Shown here in pieces: positions 1 to 8,724 of a stretch of 64,000 nucleotides of DNA; position 1 is the first letter of the stretch; each line of letters begins with the position of its first letter. Location of the stretch: positions 186,001 to 250,000 of the forward strand of contig JAJPGW010000005.1 of assembly GCA_021325575.1 (NCBI GenBank), given 5' to 3'. The position numbers were made by a program, and so were the translations under genes. The notes under the pieces are model-generated. The model was given only the letters and a program-made list of their open reading frames with translations. It had not been told where the DNA came from and did not search any database. This stretch comes from Gammaproteobacteria bacterium. Lineage in GTDB: Bacteria > Pseudomonadota > Gammaproteobacteria > DSM-16500.

Positions 1-2
1 TT

Positions 3-1286
3 AAATGCTTAGCGCGTCATTTAAAGAAAAATCATAAAATGGATTTATTACTAGCAGTGGATCAAGAAGGTAATTCTCCCTTACATCATGCTGTTATGCT
101 CAAAAAAACAGAAATGGCTAATGCTTTATTATCCGTAATGGATGAAAACAGCAAATGTGATGCAGTGACTATGATCAACAATACAGGAAAAAGTCCTTTT
201 AATATCGCTTGTGAAATCCGAAAAAAAGATAGAGCCCAAGGTCTAGGAGAATTTAAAACGAATCCCGGCAATGCCTTGATTGCTATCTTAGAACCATTAG
301 CTGTTCGCAACAGAATGAAACCATTAAACGAACCATTAGATGAAAAAAAAGTAGCAGCAAGATATCCCAACGCCAATCATCGCCTACAAAGAAATTTGAA
401 AGTGGGTTGTGAGGTTGCAAATAAATTACGTGGCATACCAAAATTAAAATCGGTTAGCCACGGATCATTCAATGATGATCCAGATTCCCATGACATAAAA
501 AGAACAAATCGAGACATGCAAAAAAAATATTTTGCATTGAATGCATTGATACCCGCGGCATTCAATGATAAAACAGAAGCCCAAAAAGAATATTTCAAAC
601 GACTCGACCAGTTAACTCAGGAATATAAATTAAGCAATTGTGAAATATTAGCTATCCTTGGCTTAAAAGTTTTGGATGAAATAGCTTCTGATTTACACGG
701 TGAAGTTTTTGCAACTCATAACGGTGATCATGCTTTTTTAGTAATTGATCGAGATCCTAATAGTTCAACAACGGATTTCACCAAATGGGGTAATGCCGTC
801 GTAGTTGATATTTGGAGCGGCGAAGTTTTTCCAGCAAACGAAATCCCTTCTAAATTATATTATCATGAATTTTATTACGAACACCCTAGTGGATGTCTAA
901 AAAATATTACGGGAAAATATAATCAAAAATATAATCAACTACAAAAAATGGAATTATTGACTCCAAATAAAGATATGGCAGAAATGATGTCGCTCGCAGT
1001 CCGATTTAATGAATGCGACTATTTAGAAAAAATTTTAAAAACTCATGAATTAAATGATGAAGCCAAAACCATAGCTTTAGATCGAGCAATCGATCGAGAT
1101 AATTATCGCGCCATGGTGATTTTGCTTGAACGCGCCGCTAAATTTGAAAACATGGACCAATGGAACAGAGCAATAAAAATTGTACCACAAAAAAATCTGG
1201 CGGAATTTCAACAGAAATATGAAAAACAATTTATTGTTGAAGAAGAGAATCTACCCTTGGTTTATCGTCGGATGCCAAATTTTTAA
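3..1286 (+). CDS. Ankyrin-repeat protein with candidate Cys-His-Asp hydrolase domain (5' end outside window)
   Basis: The reading frame is open to the left edge with no stop before the first ATG at 39, so the real start probably lies upstream; residues below count from that ATG. Residues 5-60 look like ankyrin repeats (GNSPLHHAVMLKK, GKSPFNIACE). The middle part holds Cys201 (KLSNC), His231 (NGDHAFLVI) and Asp257 (VVVDIWSGEVFPA), spaced as in papain-like or transglutaminase-like cysteine enzymes. That assignment is inference from motif pattern only. No signal peptide or membrane segment is visible in the part present. The gene is AT- and lysine-rich, like other effector-like genes here, and its last 56 bases overlap the convergent amidase gene. 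It is probably a secreted effector; the function is unknown. Confidence 0.75.
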   Translation, partial: KCLARHLKKNHKMDLLLAVDQEGNSPLHHAVMLKKTEMANALLSVMDENSKCDAVTMINNTGKSPFNIACEIRKKDRAQGLGEFKTNPGNALIAILEPLAVRNRMKPLNEPLDEKKVAARYPNANHRLQRNLKVGCEVANKLRGIPKLKSVSHGSFNDDPDSHDIKRTNRDMQKKYFALNALIPAAFNDKTEAQKEYFKRLDQLTQEYKLSNCEILAILGLKVLDEIASDLHGEVFATHNGDHAFLVIDRDPNSSTTDFTKWGNAVVVDIWSGEVFPANEIPSKLYYHEFYYEHPSGCLKNITGKYNQKYNQLQKMELLTPNKDMAEMMSLAVRFNECDYLEKILKTHELNDEAKTIALDRAIDRDNYRAMVILLERAAKFENMDQWNRAIKIVPQKNLAEFQQKYEKQFIVEEENLPLVYRRMPNF

Positions 1287-2757
1287 ATCGAAAAGGTTCC
1301 GCCTCTTCTAACTGCTTGGCCAATTGCAATATCAGCGCATCTTCTTCAAACCTTCCCGCAAACTGGATCCCAATAGGCATACCTTGTGAATCTTGATACA
1401 ACGGCACTGACATAGCAGGTTGTCCGCCGATGTTGAATAAAGCCGTGAATGCCATATAGGTAAAATTTTGCGACGCCGCGCGCTGAATAAATTGTTTAAG
1501 GGTCACACCATACGGCAAATAGCGTAATAATTTTAAAACCAATTGCTGATTGCGATCGAGTTTGTGTTCACCAATTTTTGGCGCAGGGACAGGCATGGTT
1601 GGCGTCAGGATCACATCATATTTTTGATAAAATTCTGTTAAACGTTTTGATGCTTGGTCCAGTGTTTGAATCGCTGCAGCATAATCGGCTGCTGAAAATT
1701 CTTGTCCTGCATGACACAAAACTGCAGTTTGCAATTCCAATTCAGTGGATTTCGGTTTATGGCCGATCGCTTTGGATAACGTATGCAAACCACTCGTGGT
1801 TTCTGCAATCATTAAAATTAAAAATGCAAAAACAACTTCCTCTGGTACAGAAAATGTTTCTCTGACGACTTCGTGTCCTAGTGTTTCACACAATTTTCCC
1901 GCTTTATTGACCGCTGCTTTATAATCAGGATCAACGAAGGCCGGAAAAAAAGGTGTGTCGATCAAAGCAATTTTTAATTTTTTAACGGGTTTTTCAAGCT
2001 GGCTTAAAAACGATTCCGAAGGTTTCGGTAATGAAATCGGCGAACCCACTTCTGGCCCTGCTAACACATCCAATAAGGCAGCGCTATCACGCACAGAACG
2101 TGTTAAACCGTGCTCAACAACCAATCCCAACCAGGCACGCATTAAAAGCGGCCCAATCGGCGTGCGTCCGCGTGAGGGTTTAAATCCAAAAACACCTGCA
2201 TATGCGGCTGGGATGCGCAACGAACCACCACCATCGCCACCATGCGCAATCGGCACCATGCAAGATGCAACCGCTGCAGCCGAACCACCGCTCGATCCAC
2301 CCACTGAACGCGACACATCATGCGGATTACACGTCGGCCCAAACAATTCAGGTTCGGTTGTGGCACTTAAGCCAAATTCGGGCACATTGGTTTTTCCCAA
2401 AATCATAACACCGGATTTTTTTAATCGATTCACAACTTCACTGGTAACAGGGGAAACCCAATTATGATCAAATGCAAAACGACTACCAAACCGAATAGGA
2501 ACTCCCTGAACATCGGCTAATAAATCTTTTAATAAAATCGGAACACCGTGAAAAATACCGTCTGGCAGAGAAGCGCGAACAGAAAGTCGCGCATCGTCAT
2601 ACATTTTATAAATAACAGCATTGAGAATAGGATTTCTGAGCTCGATCCGCTCAATGGCCGCTTCCAACATTTCAGCGGGAGAAACCACGCCTCGCTGAAT
2701 TAAATTCGCAAGTCCTAGCCCATCGAATGATTCATATTCGGGAAAAGTAAGAGGCAC
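1231..2757 (-). CDS. Amidase-signature family hydrolase
   Basis: 508 residues, the usual length for amidase-signature enzymes, which hydrolyse amide bonds through a Ser-cisSer-Lys triad. The triad is readable as Lys77 (GVPILLKDL), Ser155 (the first Ser of GGSSGGS) and Ser179 (GGDGGGSLRIPA), followed by the conserved AGVFGFKPSRGR stretch. The substrate cannot be deduced; it does not look like GatA by context because no gatB or gatC is nearby. The start is a GTG at 2757 preceded by GAGG five bases upstream. It begins 12 bases after the secF stop, so it is probably co-transcribed with yajC-secD-secF. The last residues, after FRFKNL, are encoded by DNA overlapping the convergent ankyrin gene and may be a read-through tail acquired when that gene arrived. 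Confidence 0.9.
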   Translation of the reverse strand: MPLTFPEYESFDGLGLANLIQRGVVSPAEMLEAAIERIELRNPILNAVIYKMYDDARLSVRASLPDGIFHGVPILLKDLLADVQGVPIRFGSRFAFDHNWVSPVTSEVVNRLKKSGVMILGKTNVPEFGLSATTEPELFGPTCNPHDVSRSVGGSSGGSAAAVASCMVPIAHGGDGGGSLRIPAAYAGVFGFKPSRGRTPIGPLLMRAWLGLVVEHGLTRSVRDSAALLDVLAGPEVGSPISLPKPSESFLSQLEKPVKKLKIALIDTPFFPAFVDPDYKAAVNKAGKLCETLGHEVVRETFSVPEEVVFAFLILMIAETTSGLHTLSKAIGHKPKSTELELQTAVLCHAGQEFSAADYAAAIQTLDQASKRLTEFYQKYDVILTPTMPVPAPKIGEHKLDRNQQLVLKLLRYLPYGVTLKQFIQRAASQNFTYMAFTALFNIGGQPAMSVPLYQDSQGMPIGIQFAGRFEEDALILQLAKQLEEAEPFRFKNLASDDKPRVDSLLQQ

Positions 2758-2769
2758 AAATACCTCAAA

Positions 2770-3705
2770 TTAGGGTCTATCATCCAATAATTCTTTCGCG
2801 ACGGGCAATAAATGTTGTCGCGTAAGGCCGAGCGCCAGTGTCAGCGATCCTGCAACATAAATCGATGAGTACGTACCAACAATAATACCGATAATTAACG
2901 CCAGCGCAAATCCATGCAACATGGCTCCACCCAGAAAAAACAATGCAAGCACCACAACCAACGTTAACATGGATGTCATGATCGTTCGTGACAAGGTTTG
3001 ATTGATCGCTTGATTGACGACTTCAATGGGCGCGGCTTTCCGCATTTTACGAAAATTTTCTCGGATCCGATCATAAATGACAATCGTGTCATTTAATGAA
3101 TAACCAATAACAGTTAAAACCGCTGCAAGCCCAATCAAATTAAATTCAATATGAAAAAATGAAAAAACACCCATGATTAAAACAGGATCGTGAATCAATG
3201 CGACGGTGGATCCAATTGCAAAGCGGAAATCAAATCGAAAAGCGATGTAAATCATGGTACCTAATAATGCGACCACAATAGCGAGCGCACCTTTGGTTGC
3301 AAGTTCTTGTCCGACACTTGCGCCTATCGAATCCACTTGCTGGACTTTTGCCTCAGGTAAAACTTGCATCATTTGGCTGACGACTTCATCTTTGTTATTC
3401 ATGTCTTTGTCATTCGCGCCTTTTTTGGGTGCGAGACTCACTAAGACATCTTTTGAAGTCCCGTAACTGATGACGACCGCTTCTTTGAACCCGGCATTTT
3501 GCAATTTGTCACGTACTTGATTCAAATCCACCGCGGTTGGAAAACTCATTTGGACTTCTGTACCACCCGTGAAATCTAAGCCCCAATTCAACCCATACAC
3601 AGTAAACGAAATAATCGATGCAATAAATAAAATGGCTGACACCATCGCAGCCCATTTGCGTTGGGCCATGAAATTGATTTTGGTATTCTGTTTAAAAAAT
3701 TCCAT
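2770..3705 (-). CDS. secF: Protein translocase subunit SecF
   Basis: 311 residues, typical for SecF, an inner-membrane partner of SecD that uses the proton motive force to assist late steps of Sec export. An N-terminal membrane helix (about residues 17-39) is followed by the GLDFTGGTEVQ motif, a periplasmic domain, and a C-terminal cluster of five helices containing the conserved segments AVLTVIGYSLNDTIVIYDRIREN and NQTLSRTIMTS. The first conserved segment is cited by its two halves only as a landmark of the family. It follows secD on the same strand, separated by about 100 bases that are occupied almost entirely by a palindromic repeat. Confidence 0.97.
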   Translation of the reverse strand: MEFFKQNTKINFMAQRKWAAMVSAILFIASIISFTVYGLNWGLDFTGGTEVQMSFPTAVDLNQVRDKLQNAGFKEAVVISYGTSKDVLVSLAPKKGANDKDMNNKDEVVSQMMQVLPEAKVQQVDSIGASVGQELATKGALAIVVALLGTMIYIAFRFDFRFAIGSTVALIHDPVLIMGVFSFFHIEFNLIGLAAVLTVIGYSLNDTIVIYDRIRENFRKMRKAAPIEVVNQAINQTLSRTIMTSMLTLVVVLALFFLGGAMLHGFALALIIGIIVGTYSSIYVAGSLTLALGLTRQHLLPVAKELLDDRP

Positions 3706-3728
3706 GAATTTTTACCTTTTTAGTCTCT

Positions 3729-3807
3729 GTCATTGCGAAGCGTGCTTTTTACGCTGAAGCAATCTTTTGGAGATTGCTTCGCCCTAAAAAGCAGGGCTCG
3801 CAATGAC
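3729..3807. repeat. Palindromic interspersed repeat, family A, intergenic copy
   Basis: A 79-base near-palindrome starts with GTCATTGCGA and ends with TCGCAATGAC. Its centre is an inverted pair GAAGCAATCT / AGATTGCTTC. The same unit occurs inside feoB (34311-34388) and beside uvrA (38158-38238), and a half-unit lies upstream of tpiA. It fills the secD-secF gap exactly, ending two bases before the secD stop codon, and can fold into a long hairpin in the secDF transcript. Confidence 0.9.
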
Positions 3808-3808
3808 G

Positions 3809-5671
3809 TTAAATCCCGATCGAAATTTTCTTCACCGGTTTCGCGCCATAAATCGCATTCACAATGGCACGTGTTCCAATGATGCTTGTAAACATCGACG
3901 TAAATAAACCAATCGTCAGTGTCACCGCAAAATTTTTCACGGTGCCTGAGCCTAAACTAAATAATACGATCGCGACAATCAACGTCGTCACATTCGCATC
4001 GATAATGGTCATCACTGCGCGTTCATAACCCGCATTAATACTCGCTTGAATCCCTACGCCATTGCGAATTTCTTCACGAATACGTTCAAAAATCAAAACG
4101 TTCGCATCCACCGCCATACCGACGGTGAGTACGATACCCGCGATACCCGGCAAAGTCAGTGTTGCGCCCAACAAAGATAAAATCGCAACAATCAACACCA
4201 AATTCATCCCTAACGCAATATCCGCAATAATACCTAACAAGTTGTAATAGAACGCCATGAAAATCACGACCAGAATAAAGCCGACTTCAACGGACAATAC
4301 CCCTTTGTCAATATTCTGCTTACCCAAAGAAGGTCCGACTTCACGCTCTTCGATAATGGTCACAGGCGCAGGCAATGCACCGGCACGTAATAATAATGCC
4401 AGTGTGCGAGATTCTTCGGCATTGGCAAGTCCAGTAATCTGGAAGTTATTGCCGAGTGCACTTTGAATGGTTGCAACACTGATAACGCGCTGTTCCGTCA
4501 CATAATCAATTGTGCTTTTGCCATCAACGATTTTCGGTGTTGATTTCACTTCGACATACACAACTGCCATGGGTTTACCAATGCTTTCAGCGGTCACACG
4601 CGTAAATAAACTTTCACCGCCACCACCTAATCTGACATTGACTGAAGGTCTACCATCATCACCAAATCCGGAAGTAGCACTGGTGATAGAAGAACCGCGC
4701 AATACAATTTCATTTTTTAACAAAATCGGTTCATTGTTATAAGAAAATAATTTATCGCCGGCCGGTGCAATGCCACCCAATGCGTTTCTTGGATCATGTT
4801 CCGAATCGACCATGTGAAATTCGAGTGTGGCGGTTTTTCCTAAAATATTTTTAGCTTGCGTTGTATCTTGAATGCCTGGCAAATCGACCACAATGCGTGA
4901 GCCGCCTTGCTGTTGCACAACCGCTTCCGACACACCGAGTTCATTCACGCGATTACGTAATGTATTCATCGCTTGTTCAAGGGTATCTTGACGAGCTAGT
5001 TGCAAAGCTGCCGGTGACAAAGTACCAACCAAACTTAAATTATTGCGTGGATCTTGGGTCCACAGAAAATCATAAAAATGCGAAGATAAAAACGCATTCG
5101 CCTGAGTCAATTCATCTGCATTACGAAATTGTAAAACAACCGTATCCGAACCTTGTCGCGCAAGATCTGAATAACGAATATGCTCGGAGCGCAATGCCTG
5201 ACTCACATTATTGAGATCGCCTTCCATTCGCTGTTTCAAAACGGAATCAACATCCACTTGTAACAAAAAGTGCACCCCACCGCGTAAGTCCAGACCCAGT
5301 TTCATGGGAACCGCATTCAGCGCTTTCAGCCACTCAGGGGTTGCGGGTGCCAAATTCAGGGCGACCAGATAATTATTGCCTAAAACAGGTTGCAGATGGT
5401 CTTTTGCTTTTAATTGATCATCGGTGGTATTAAATCGCACCAGAAATTTATTATTTTCAAATTGAATCTGTTTGTAGGGAATACTATTTTCAGTCAGTGC
5501 ATCTTTAATTGCGCCCAATGTATTTTCATTAACTGGAATAGACGCATTCACGCCAGTGATTTGCACCGCAGGATCGGTCGAAAATAAATTCGGCGCAGCA
5601 TAAAGAAACGCGATCAATGTGATTAGAATAACTAATAAATTTTTCCACCAGGGATAACGATTCAAGACCAT
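3809..5671 (-). CDS. secD: Protein translocase subunit SecD
   Basis: 620 residues, full length for SecD, the large periplasmic-domain subunit of the SecDF complex. An N-terminal helix (residues about 10-28) precedes a large periplasmic region with the conserved LGLDLRGGVHFLLQVD motif near residue 125. The C-terminal third carries RND-like membrane helices with the motif TVGMAVDANVLIFERIREE. It lies 19 bases downstream of yajC and upstream of secF, the standard yajC-secD-secF order. Nothing in the coding part looks unusual. Confidence 0.98.
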   Translation of the reverse strand: MVLNRYPWWKNLLVILITLIAFLYAAPNLFSTDPAVQITGVNASIPVNENTLGAIKDALTENSIPYKQIQFENNKFLVRFNTTDDQLKAKDHLQPVLGNNYLVALNLAPATPEWLKALNAVPMKLGLDLRGGVHFLLQVDVDSVLKQRMEGDLNNVSQALRSEHIRYSDLARQGSDTVVLQFRNADELTQANAFLSSHFYDFLWTQDPRNNLSLVGTLSPAALQLARQDTLEQAMNTLRNRVNELGVSEAVVQQQGGSRIVVDLPGIQDTTQAKNILGKTATLEFHMVDSEHDPRNALGGIAPAGDKLFSYNNEPILLKNEIVLRGSSITSATSGFGDDGRPSVNVRLGGGGESLFTRVTAESIGKPMAVVYVEVKSTPKIVDGKSTIDYVTEQRVISVATIQSALGNNFQITGLANAEESRTLALLLRAGALPAPVTIIEEREVGPSLGKQNIDKGVLSVEVGFILVVIFMAFYYNLLGIIADIALGMNLVLIVAILSLLGATLTLPGIAGIVLTVGMAVDANVLIFERIREEIRNGVGIQASINAGYERAVMTIIDANVTTLIVAIVLFSLGSGTVKNFAVTLTIGLFTSMFTSIIGTRAIVNAIYGAKPVKKISIGI

Positions 5672-5690
5672 GAGTTTCTTCCGTGCTGTT

Positions 5691-6050
5691 TCAGACTGAT
5701 TTCATAGTACCTTTTGGCAATACATTCACAATCGAGGATTTTTGCATGGTGATTTCGACATTATCTGCCAAGGCGATGACAACATAATTGTCGGAAATCT
5801 TGCTGATTTTTCCTAGCATCCCACCGGCGGTCACCACTTCATCCCCTTTGGCAAGTGAACCGATCAAATCCCGATGCTCTTTCGCGCGCTTGCTTTGCGG
5901 ACGCCAAACCACGAAATACATAAAAAATACAAAGACCACCAACATAATCACCATCGACAACCCACCGCCGCCTTGTTGGGGTGGCGCTGACATTGGCTCT
6001 GCGTAGGCATTAGTGATGAATACGGATGAAACTGCGTCAAGGATAGTCAT
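5691..6050 (-). CDS. yajC: Sec translocon accessory protein YajC
   Basis: 119 residues with one N-terminal membrane helix (about residues 30-50, GGGLSMVIMLVVFVFFMYFVV) followed by RPQSKRAKEHRDLIGSL and a small soluble domain (KGDEVVTAGGMLGKI), the standard YajC layout. It is the first gene of the yajC-secD-secF cluster. In most gammaproteobacteria tgt and queA lie immediately upstream; here tgt is missing and about 6 kb of accessory genes separate yajC from queA. Confidence 0.97.
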   Translation of the reverse strand: MTILDAVSSVFITNAYAEPMSAPPQQGGGGLSMVIMLVVFVFFMYFVVWRPQSKRAKEHRDLIGSLAKGDEVVTAGGMLGKISKISDNYVVIALADNVEITMQKSSIVNVLPKGTMKSV

Positions 6051-6256
6051 AGCAAGCGTTCCTTTTATTAAGTGAGGCTAATTTACCTTTTTCAAGTAAA
6101 TTGCGCAAATGAAAGTGGTACTGAAGGCTCATCAAAATTAGGCGCACCTCATCTATGTCATTTTGTCAGTAAACCTAGTATTTTTGTCAGGTTATTAATG
6201 GTGATCCATTTTCCTACAATTTTAAATAAATATTACTATTAAACGAGGAAAAAACC

Positions 6257-7258
6257 ATGTTTTCACCAGCTAATCAAACAAAAATGACTATAAGGTCCCC
6301 CAAAAATCACGACCAGAAAGAAGAATTTGTTTCAGGATTCACCCAGATACGATTGCCCCGCGATTTTCAACAAATGAAACCGGAAGATCTCGTGAAATAT
6401 GCAACCTTATGGGCAGCCCATGGTGATTTTTATCTAGATACTAGGGCGGGTGTAAAACAGTTTCGTCAAGATAAAGTGCTCTGCGCACGCAATCCTGCAC
6501 CGCACGCCATCGTTTATTTGGAAGTCCCTAAATCCTGTTTGATTACGCGAAACGATGGCAGTACTCACATCAAATACGGCACTAAAATTGATACTTCACA
6601 AATCGATGCCATGTATGCCTATAAAGATTCATGTATCTTACACAAAGAATTAATTCAAAGAACTAAGAACTCTAACTTTAAAACCCATCTTGATTTGTCG
6701 GATGTACCTGATCGCTATTTGGGAGGAGAACAACCACAATCATTTGCACAACAAATAGCGCGGCTCAGGAATTCAGTACCAACCCTGCAAACTGCACCCA
6801 CAAAATCGGCAGCCGCTGTTGTTCCTGAAAAAAAATCGTATCCTAAAAATCCCTATCAACACGGTTTTTGTTTAGTGCAGCTTGAGCAAGGAAGATTAAC
6901 TGCACTTCGTGACCAAACGAATGGTTTACAATATGCCAAGAAAGACGAGCTCTTGTCAGCGATTCGCGCTGATTTGCCAGGCTGTCCGTTTTTTCATGAT
7001 CGCAGGGAAATTCCCAATGAGACAACCAAAACTGCAACAGCTGTCGTGCAGATGACTGTGTTAGGTACTTATCTCGAAGCAATCGATGGGCATGATCAAT
7101 TGAACCCCAAAATCGATTCTGCCAAAGTAACCATTGAAGAGGTCGAAGTTTACAATCAAGCAATTGATATGGCCGGAGAAAAAGTCGCTCAACGAATTGA
7201 TTGTTTCGAACCGGCGCAAAGTGGGCTTGAAATGCAGCCTTTTAGGCACAATGCCTGA
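6257..7258 (+). CDS. Effector-like protein with two diverged copies of a domain shared with the next gene
   Basis: 333 residues, not assigned to a known family. No signal peptide or membrane helix is visible. Two halves resemble each other: each begins with a GF-x2-(V/I)-x-L segment (residues about 27 and 201), passes through an A-(I/V)-V hydrophobic strand, and ends with KIDSxxxxxxxVEVYNQA-like sequence. The C-terminal copy is similar to the end of the protein encoded at 7358-8305 (shared pattern A-x-V-x3-T-L, ID-x3-V-x-I-x-E-x-E-x-Y-x-Q). The start is supported by ACGAGGA nine bases upstream. It is the first plus-strand gene of the island that replaces tgt. The role is unknown; an exported effector is a guess from context. 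Confidence 0.8.
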   Translation: MFSPANQTKMTIRSPKNHDQKEEFVSGFTQIRLPRDFQQMKPEDLVKYATLWAAHGDFYLDTRAGVKQFRQDKVLCARNPAPHAIVYLEVPKSCLITRNDGSTHIKYGTKIDTSQIDAMYAYKDSCILHKELIQRTKNSNFKTHLDLSDVPDRYLGGEQPQSFAQQIARLRNSVPTLQTAPTKSAAAVVPEKKSYPKNPYQHGFCLVQLEQGRLTALRDQTNGLQYAKKDELLSAIRADLPGCPFFHDRREIPNETTKTATAVVQMTVLGTYLEAIDGHDQLNPKIDSAKVTIEEVEVYNQAIDMAGEKVAQRIDCFEPAQSGLEMQPFRHNA

Positions 7259-7323
7259 TGGCTTTCAGTCATCCTATTTAAATTATTTTGTTGTTATTTT
7301 GATCGAATTAAGGTTTAAAATGT

Positions 7324-7329
7324 TATAAT
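7324..7329 (+). promoter_or_regulatory. Extended -10 promoter element of the 7358 gene
   Basis: TATAAT preceded by TG one base upstream (TGTTATAAT), 29 bases before the ATG at 7358. A weak -35 match, TTGATC, lies at 7299-7304. The same TGTTATAAT string precedes the genes at 11264 and 42929. The start at 7358 also has an AGAGGA ribosome-binding site. Confidence 0.6.
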
Positions 7330-7357
7330 ATCTACATAAGATAAGAGGATTAAATTA

Positions 7358-8305
7358 ATGGCAAAATCACGCACACCAGAAAGAGGCGTAGAAATTGGCA
7401 AAGAGCTAGGGGCAATCTTTGTAAAAGGCGCTAAAAACGGGCCAGGAATAACACAAGCCGATGAAGACCGAATTAATAAACTGGTAATTGAGCTAAAAGA
7501 TTTCCCTCCCGAGACACAAATCCCGGATGGTGGATCGATTCGTTTTCCAGCGCAAATGAGTGCATTCACCTATCTAAACAGAACATTGATGGGGCATGTC
7601 AATGATATTCAAGATTCAGCGATCAAAGCCCGCATCAAGGCAGCACTGAGGCCAATAACCTATCAACTAAACCAAGCCTCACCTTTGCCGCACCTTAAAG
7701 AGGAGAAGAAGCCATTAGTTTCGATGCAAATGGAAACAGAATCCAAAAATCCTCCAAAAAAATCTCAAAAATCTCTCTTACAAACCATGTCAGATTGGCT
7801 TGGAAAAGCAACTCAAAGCACTCCAAAAACTCGAGATGTTTGGGTGTGGCTGAGTTCCACAGATTTACAAAGGATGAAAAATCGAATGGGAGGTTTTAAA
7901 AATGCAGACTCTGACGCCATAAAAAAAGCCATCACTCCTTCTGATTTTTTTCATGGTTTCAGTGGTGAATATTTTTATGAAGATAGAGATAGTTGTATCA
8001 AATCAATGTCTAAAAAAATAAATGAAAGAGAACAAAATTTAAAACAAGGCACATCTAAAAATGATGTATTCGATAAAGAGTATCTCGATTCCCCGGGCGC
8101 TCTTGTTTATGTCACCACGTTAGTAGAAAACCTGGACGACAGCCACCAGACTTTTCAGAATTATCGCATTGATCCAAAAACAGTGCATATCAGAGAAATT
8201 GAATTATATGATCAACGCTCCGATATTGCGAAAGACAATATTGCTAAGACCATAGAATTTTCCGAGCCAGTTTCAATTTCATCTAAACCTTGGCAGGGAA
8301 AATAA
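7358..8305 (+). CDS. Effector-like protein, distant paralogue of its upstream neighbour
   Basis: 315 residues of unknown family. The N-terminal 100 residues are mostly helical, a lysine-rich linker spans about 110-150 (KKPLVSMQMETESKNPPKK), and the C-terminal 165 residues share the domain seen twice in the 6257-7258 protein: a start VWVWLSSTDL, a middle SPGALVYVTTLVENLDD and an end IDPKTVHIREIELYDQRSDIA. No transmembrane segment is visible. It lies 99 bases after its paralogue on the same strand and has its own extended -10 element, so the pair probably arose by duplication and strong divergence. It converges on the vapC-like gene. Confidence 0.8.
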   Translation: MAKSRTPERGVEIGKELGAIFVKGAKNGPGITQADEDRINKLVIELKDFPPETQIPDGGSIRFPAQMSAFTYLNRTLMGHVNDIQDSAIKARIKAALRPITYQLNQASPLPHLKEEKKPLVSMQMETESKNPPKKSQKSLLQTMSDWLGKATQSTPKTRDVWVWLSSTDLQRMKNRMGGFKNADSDAIKKAITPSDFFHGFSGEYFYEDRDSCIKSMSKKINEREQNLKQGTSKNDVFDKEYLDSPGALVYVTTLVENLDDSHQTFQNYRIDPKTVHIREIELYDQRSDIAKDNIAKTIEFSEPVSISSKPWQGK

Positions 8306-8337
8306 GTTGTATATTAAAAATCAGGGTCTACCATACT

Positions 8338-8724
8338 CTACCAAAGCCTCTTAACCTGATATCGATCAAAAACCTGGTCGTTGCTCATCACATGAAGCTT
8401 TTCTTCGAGGGCTTGGGCAACAAGCAATCTGTCAAAGGGATCACGATGGTGAAAAGGAAGATTCGTCACTTTAATCACATGACGAAAATTAATCGGTAAT
8501 TGTGCAATGCCATTTTCTTGTATTTGCTGAAGAATAATTTTTTCAAAGGATTTTTTAAAAGTTAATTTTTCAATGCTGACTTTAATGGCTATTTCCCAAA
8601 CACTTGCCAAACTGAGATAAAAATCATTTTCTTCATCGAGAAAAAGTTTTTTTGCTTTTTTGCTTAGTTCAGGCGCATCACAGCTTAAGAATATAAATGC
8701 CTGTGTATCTAACAAAATTTTCAT
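8338..8724 (-). CDS. vapC: PIN-domain ribonuclease toxin, VapC type
   Basis: 128 residues, the normal size of VapC toxins, which cleave RNA using a metal-binding acidic site. The acidic residues are visible: Asp6 (MKILLDTQAF), Glu44 (ASVWEIAIK), Asp98 (HHRDPFDRLLVAQA) and Asp116 (SNDQVFDRY). The start overlaps the end of the upstream antitoxin gene by four bases, the usual arrangement of such pairs. The pair sits among effector-like genes in the island between queA and yajC, where toxin-antitoxin modules can help stabilise acquired DNA. The precise RNA target cannot be inferred. Confidence 0.93.
   Translation of the reverse strand: MKILLDTQAFIFLSCDAPELSKKAKKLFLDEENDFYLSLASVWEIAIKVSIEKLTFKKSFEKIILQQIQENGIAQLPINFRHVIKVTNLPFHHRDPFDRLLVAQALEEKLHVMSNDQVFDRYQVKRLW

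Noticed and set aside
4861-5214. 117-residue open frame antisense to secD
   Set aside because: Shadow of an intact conserved gene; no ribosome-binding site or family.
6051-6256. Search for a tgt remnant upstream of yajC
   Set aside because: One frame reads a charged helical peptide vaguely like a Tgt end, but no Tgt motif is present.
8290-8499. Plus-strand open frame across the vapC end
   Set aside because: Antisense to a clear PIN-domain gene and without a family.
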